A stretch of DNA of 7,508 bases from Lysobacteraceae bacterium UBA6001 (lineage in GTDB: Bacteria; Pseudomonadota; Gammaproteobacteria; Xanthomonadales; Xanthomonadaceae): positions 1 through 7,508 of the forward strand of contig DJAN01000140.1 of assembly GCA_002429615.1 (NCBI GenBank), read 5' to 3'. The translations under genes were made by a program, and so were the position numbers. This document shows positions 6,783 to 7,508 of the stretch, piece after piece (the first letter of the stretch is position 1; every line of letters begins with the position of its first letter). Under the pieces are notes generated by a model that was not told where the DNA came from, made no database searches, and worked only from the letters and a program-made list of their open reading frames with translations.

Positions 6783-6839
6783 ATGCTGTTGTGGTCCTGC
6801 GTATTGCCGATATCGCTTCCGTTGCGGAGGCGCCGATGA
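6783..6839 (+). CDS. Candidate 18-residue small ORF coupled to crcB
   Basis: The frame reads [18 protein letters not shown] and ends in TGA at 6837-6839. That stop overlaps the crcB ATG (6836-6838) as ATGA, the classic termination-reinitiation layout. GGAGA at 6773-6777 is a good ribosome site for its ATG; an in-frame ATG at 6771 (adding MENP) has none. The crcB ribosome site lies inside its CGG-AGG arginine codons. The peptide is hydrophobic followed by four arginines. It could be a leader whose translation opens the crcB start, a small membrane peptide, or chance. I know of no named homologue. Confidence 0.4.
   Translation: MLLWSCVLPISLPLRRRR
6826..6830 (+). promoter_or_regulatory. Shine-Dalgarno deciding the crcB start
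   Basis: GGAGG stands five bases before the ATG at 6836. The same frame is open from a GTG at 6749, but that codon lies at the edge of the riboswitch hairpin with no good ribosome site. The 29 residues it would add have no resemblance to CrcB, whose first helix starts just after the ATG. Confidence 0.75.
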
Positions 6840-7246
6840 ATCCCGCGATGTTCTGGTCTTCGCTGCTGCTGGCCATGGCGGGCGGCGCGTTGGGTTCCGG
6901 GTTGCGTTTCGCCATCGGGGCCACCTTGCTGCAGCGCTTTGGCGCCGGCTTTCCGTGGGGCACGTTGACGGTGAACCTGCTCGGCTCGTTCGTCGCCGGC
7001 TTCCTGATGGTGTGGCTGGACGGGCGGGGCACGGCGAGCTGGGCATGGCGTGCCCTGCTGCTGGTGGGTGTGATGGGCGGGCTGACGACGTTCTCGTCGC
7101 TGATGATGGAATGCCTGATGTTCGCGCGGACGGATCGCTCGCTGATGGTGGGGGTGTACCTCGGCATCACGCTCGTGTCGGGATTGCTGCTGGTGTTCCT
7201 GGGCGCGCGGGTGGGGATGCTGCTGGTGGATGCGCGCGCGGGGTGA
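6836..7246 (+). CDS. crcB: Fluoride ion channel CrcB (Fluc)
   Basis: CrcB/Fluc is a small inner-membrane channel that lets fluoride leak out of the cytoplasm. It works as an antiparallel dual-topology dimer. The 136-residue protein has four hydrophobic segments (about 6-31, 40-61, 70-97, 103-130). Family motifs are present in order: [10 protein letters not shown] (16-25), [14 protein letters not shown] (42-55) with the pore Asn at 47, GGLTTFSSL (81-89) and LGARVG (122-127). One deviation stands out: the family's TTFSTF reads TTFSSL, so the second pore-lining Phe (F85 in the Bordetella pertussis channel) is Leu89. A single crcB gene is present, consistent with a homodimer. The start at 6836 is set by GGAGG at 6826-6830. 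Upstream lie the fluoride riboswitch and the small ORF; transcription should be fluoride-induced and independent of rarA. Confidence 0.96.
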   Translation: MNPAMFWSSLLLAMAGGALGSGLRFAIGATLLQRFGAGFPWGTLTVNLLGSFVAGFLMVWLDGRGTASWAWRALLLVGVMGGLTTFSSLMMECLMFARTDRSLMVGVYLGITLVSGLLLVFLGARVGMLLVDARAG

Positions 7247-7265
7247 GGGGGGTAGGGGGCAGGGG
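7240..7265 (+). other. Putative G-quadruplex on the crcB stop codon
   Basis: Four G-tracts, 7240-7243, 7247-7252, 7255-7259 and 7262-7265, are separated by loops of three (TGA), two (TA) and two (CA) bases. This is a strong match to the G-quadruplex rule with short loops. The TGA stop is the first loop. The G-rich strand is the mRNA strand, so the structure could form in the crcB transcript. It also contains two overlapping KOPS-like octamers at 7250-7264. Confidence 0.5.
7250..7264 (+). other. Two overlapping KOPS-like octamers
   Basis: GGGTAGGG (7250-7257) and GGGCAGGG (7257-7264) share one G and have the same orientation. Overlapping KOPS are strong FtsK loading sites in E. coli. The FtsK encoded here keeps a near-identical recognition helix. 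Because the run is G-rich, the matches may be a by-product of the quadruplex-like sequence. Confidence 0.3.
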
Positions 7266-7321
7266 TAAGCCTTTGGCCCACCTCTTTCGTGCTCCGGTTC
7301 TTACGTTGGCTGCGCGCGTCC

Positions 7322-7345
7322 GGTCGCGGCTGAAGCCGCTCCTAC
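7322..7345 (-). repeat. REP-like repeat, second copy, inverted
   Basis: Read on the - strand this begins GTAGGAGCGGCTTCAGCCGC and matches 5215-5238 at 23 of 24 bases (GTAG here, GCAG there). The hairpin GCGGC (7326-7330)/GCCGC (7335-7339) is retained. The flanking second hairpin of the first copy is not well preserved. Opposed copies flanking rarA-crcB look like dispersed elements rather than a local duplication, because similarity ends at the core. Confidence 0.6.
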
Positions 7346-7354
7346 AGTGTTTCT

Positions 7355-7457
7355 ATCCGAATTCATCGTCCGGGCCGGCCATCGGATTTTGTCATCCGAA
7401 TTCGTCGTGCGAGTTCGCCATTCGAATTCGTCATCCGGACCTCTATCCGGTTTGCTG
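7355..7457 (+). repeat. Degenerate 13-base tandem repeat
   Basis: Units begin at 7355, 7368, 7381, 7394, 7407, 7420, 7433 and 7445, spaced 13 bases apart except for one 12-base step. The consensus is approximately RTCCGAATTCGTC. The best units, at 7355, 7394 and 7420, differ from each other at one or two positions; units at 7368, 7433 and 7445 are strongly diverged. The central CGAATTCG is palindromic. The array is more AT-rich than the rest of the window. No open frame with coding character covers it. Confidence 0.6.
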
Positions 7458-7479
7458 TTGATTTCTGTCGTCCGGTCGA

Positions 7480-7508
7480 GGGGAGCTGTAGGGACTGCGG
7501 GGGCGGGG
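7480..7508 (+). other. Second G-rich run at the window edge
   Basis: G-tracts at 7480-7483, 7491-7493, 7499-7503 and 7505-7508 with loops of seven, five and one bases also satisfy the quadruplex rule, but with longer loops than the 7240 site. The run is cut by the window end, so its full extent and any following gene are unknown. Confidence 0.25.

Noticed and set aside
6749..6835. A 29-residue N-terminal extension of CrcB from the GTG at 6749.
   Set aside because: The extension lies in the riboswitch hairpin edge and leader, has no CrcB similarity and no good ribosome site, whereas ATG 6836 has GGAGG five bases upstream and starts right before the first helix.
7266..7321. An intrinsic terminator downstream of crcB.
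   Set aside because: Pairings among the G-run at 7247-7265 and GCCCACCTC near 7276-7284 are imperfect, and no stem followed by a T-run is visible.
6955..7461. A 168-codon + strand frame running through crcB into the tandem repeat.
   Set aside because: It is an out-of-frame shadow of crcB. Its only continuation is through the REP-like copy and the 13-base repeats, which explains the periodic residues at its end.

Overview
The window is a GC-rich, densely packed stretch of ordinary chromosome. It comes from a gammaproteobacterium, most likely of the Xanthomonadaceae/Lysobacteraceae (Lysobacter, Luteimonas, Pseudoxanthomonas or Xanthomonas-like). This rests on the ftsK-lolA-rarA order shared with E. 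coli, a short FtsK of 784 residues, frequent GTG starts, and a REP-like intergenic repeat of a style common in xanthomonads and pseudomonads. The genus is an inference. No mobile element, CRISPR array, tRNA or rRNA is visible.

Layout, all on the + strand: a 115-base leader with a candidate promoter and a small inverted repeat; ftsK (116-2470), the septal DNA translocase; an exported DUF3857/transglutaminase-core protein (2541-4481), which the E. coli order lacks at this point; a hairpin embracing its stop codon; lolA (4560-5183), the periplasmic lipoprotein chaperone; a double-hairpin REP-like repeat; rarA/mgsA (5288-6661), the replication-associated AAA+ ATPase, possibly translated from a leaderless mRNA; a fluoride-response unit (promoter, fluoride riboswitch, hairpin, 18-codon small ORF, crcB to 7246); and a 262-base gene-free tail. 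The tail holds a putative G-quadruplex on the crcB stop codon, a second REP-like copy in inverted orientation, a degenerate 13-base tandem repeat and a second G-rich run at the edge.

The first four genes are housekeeping: chromosome segregation at division (FtsK), envelope biogenesis (LolA and perhaps the transglutaminase-like protein) and replication-fork maintenance (RarA). The last unit is separately controlled. A promoter whose -10 overlaps the rarA stop codon should start transcription a few bases before the fluoride aptamer, and the aptamer's pseudoknot strand can instead be captured by a downstream hairpin. The CrcB/Fluc channel would then be made only when fluoride is present.

The least explained signal is the small ORF between riboswitch and crcB. 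It has its own Shine-Dalgarno, and its stop overlaps the crcB start in an ATGA arrangement, so a translational-coupling layer may sit on top of the riboswitch. I see no large novel system here; the interest lies in this regulatory architecture and in the non-coding tail.
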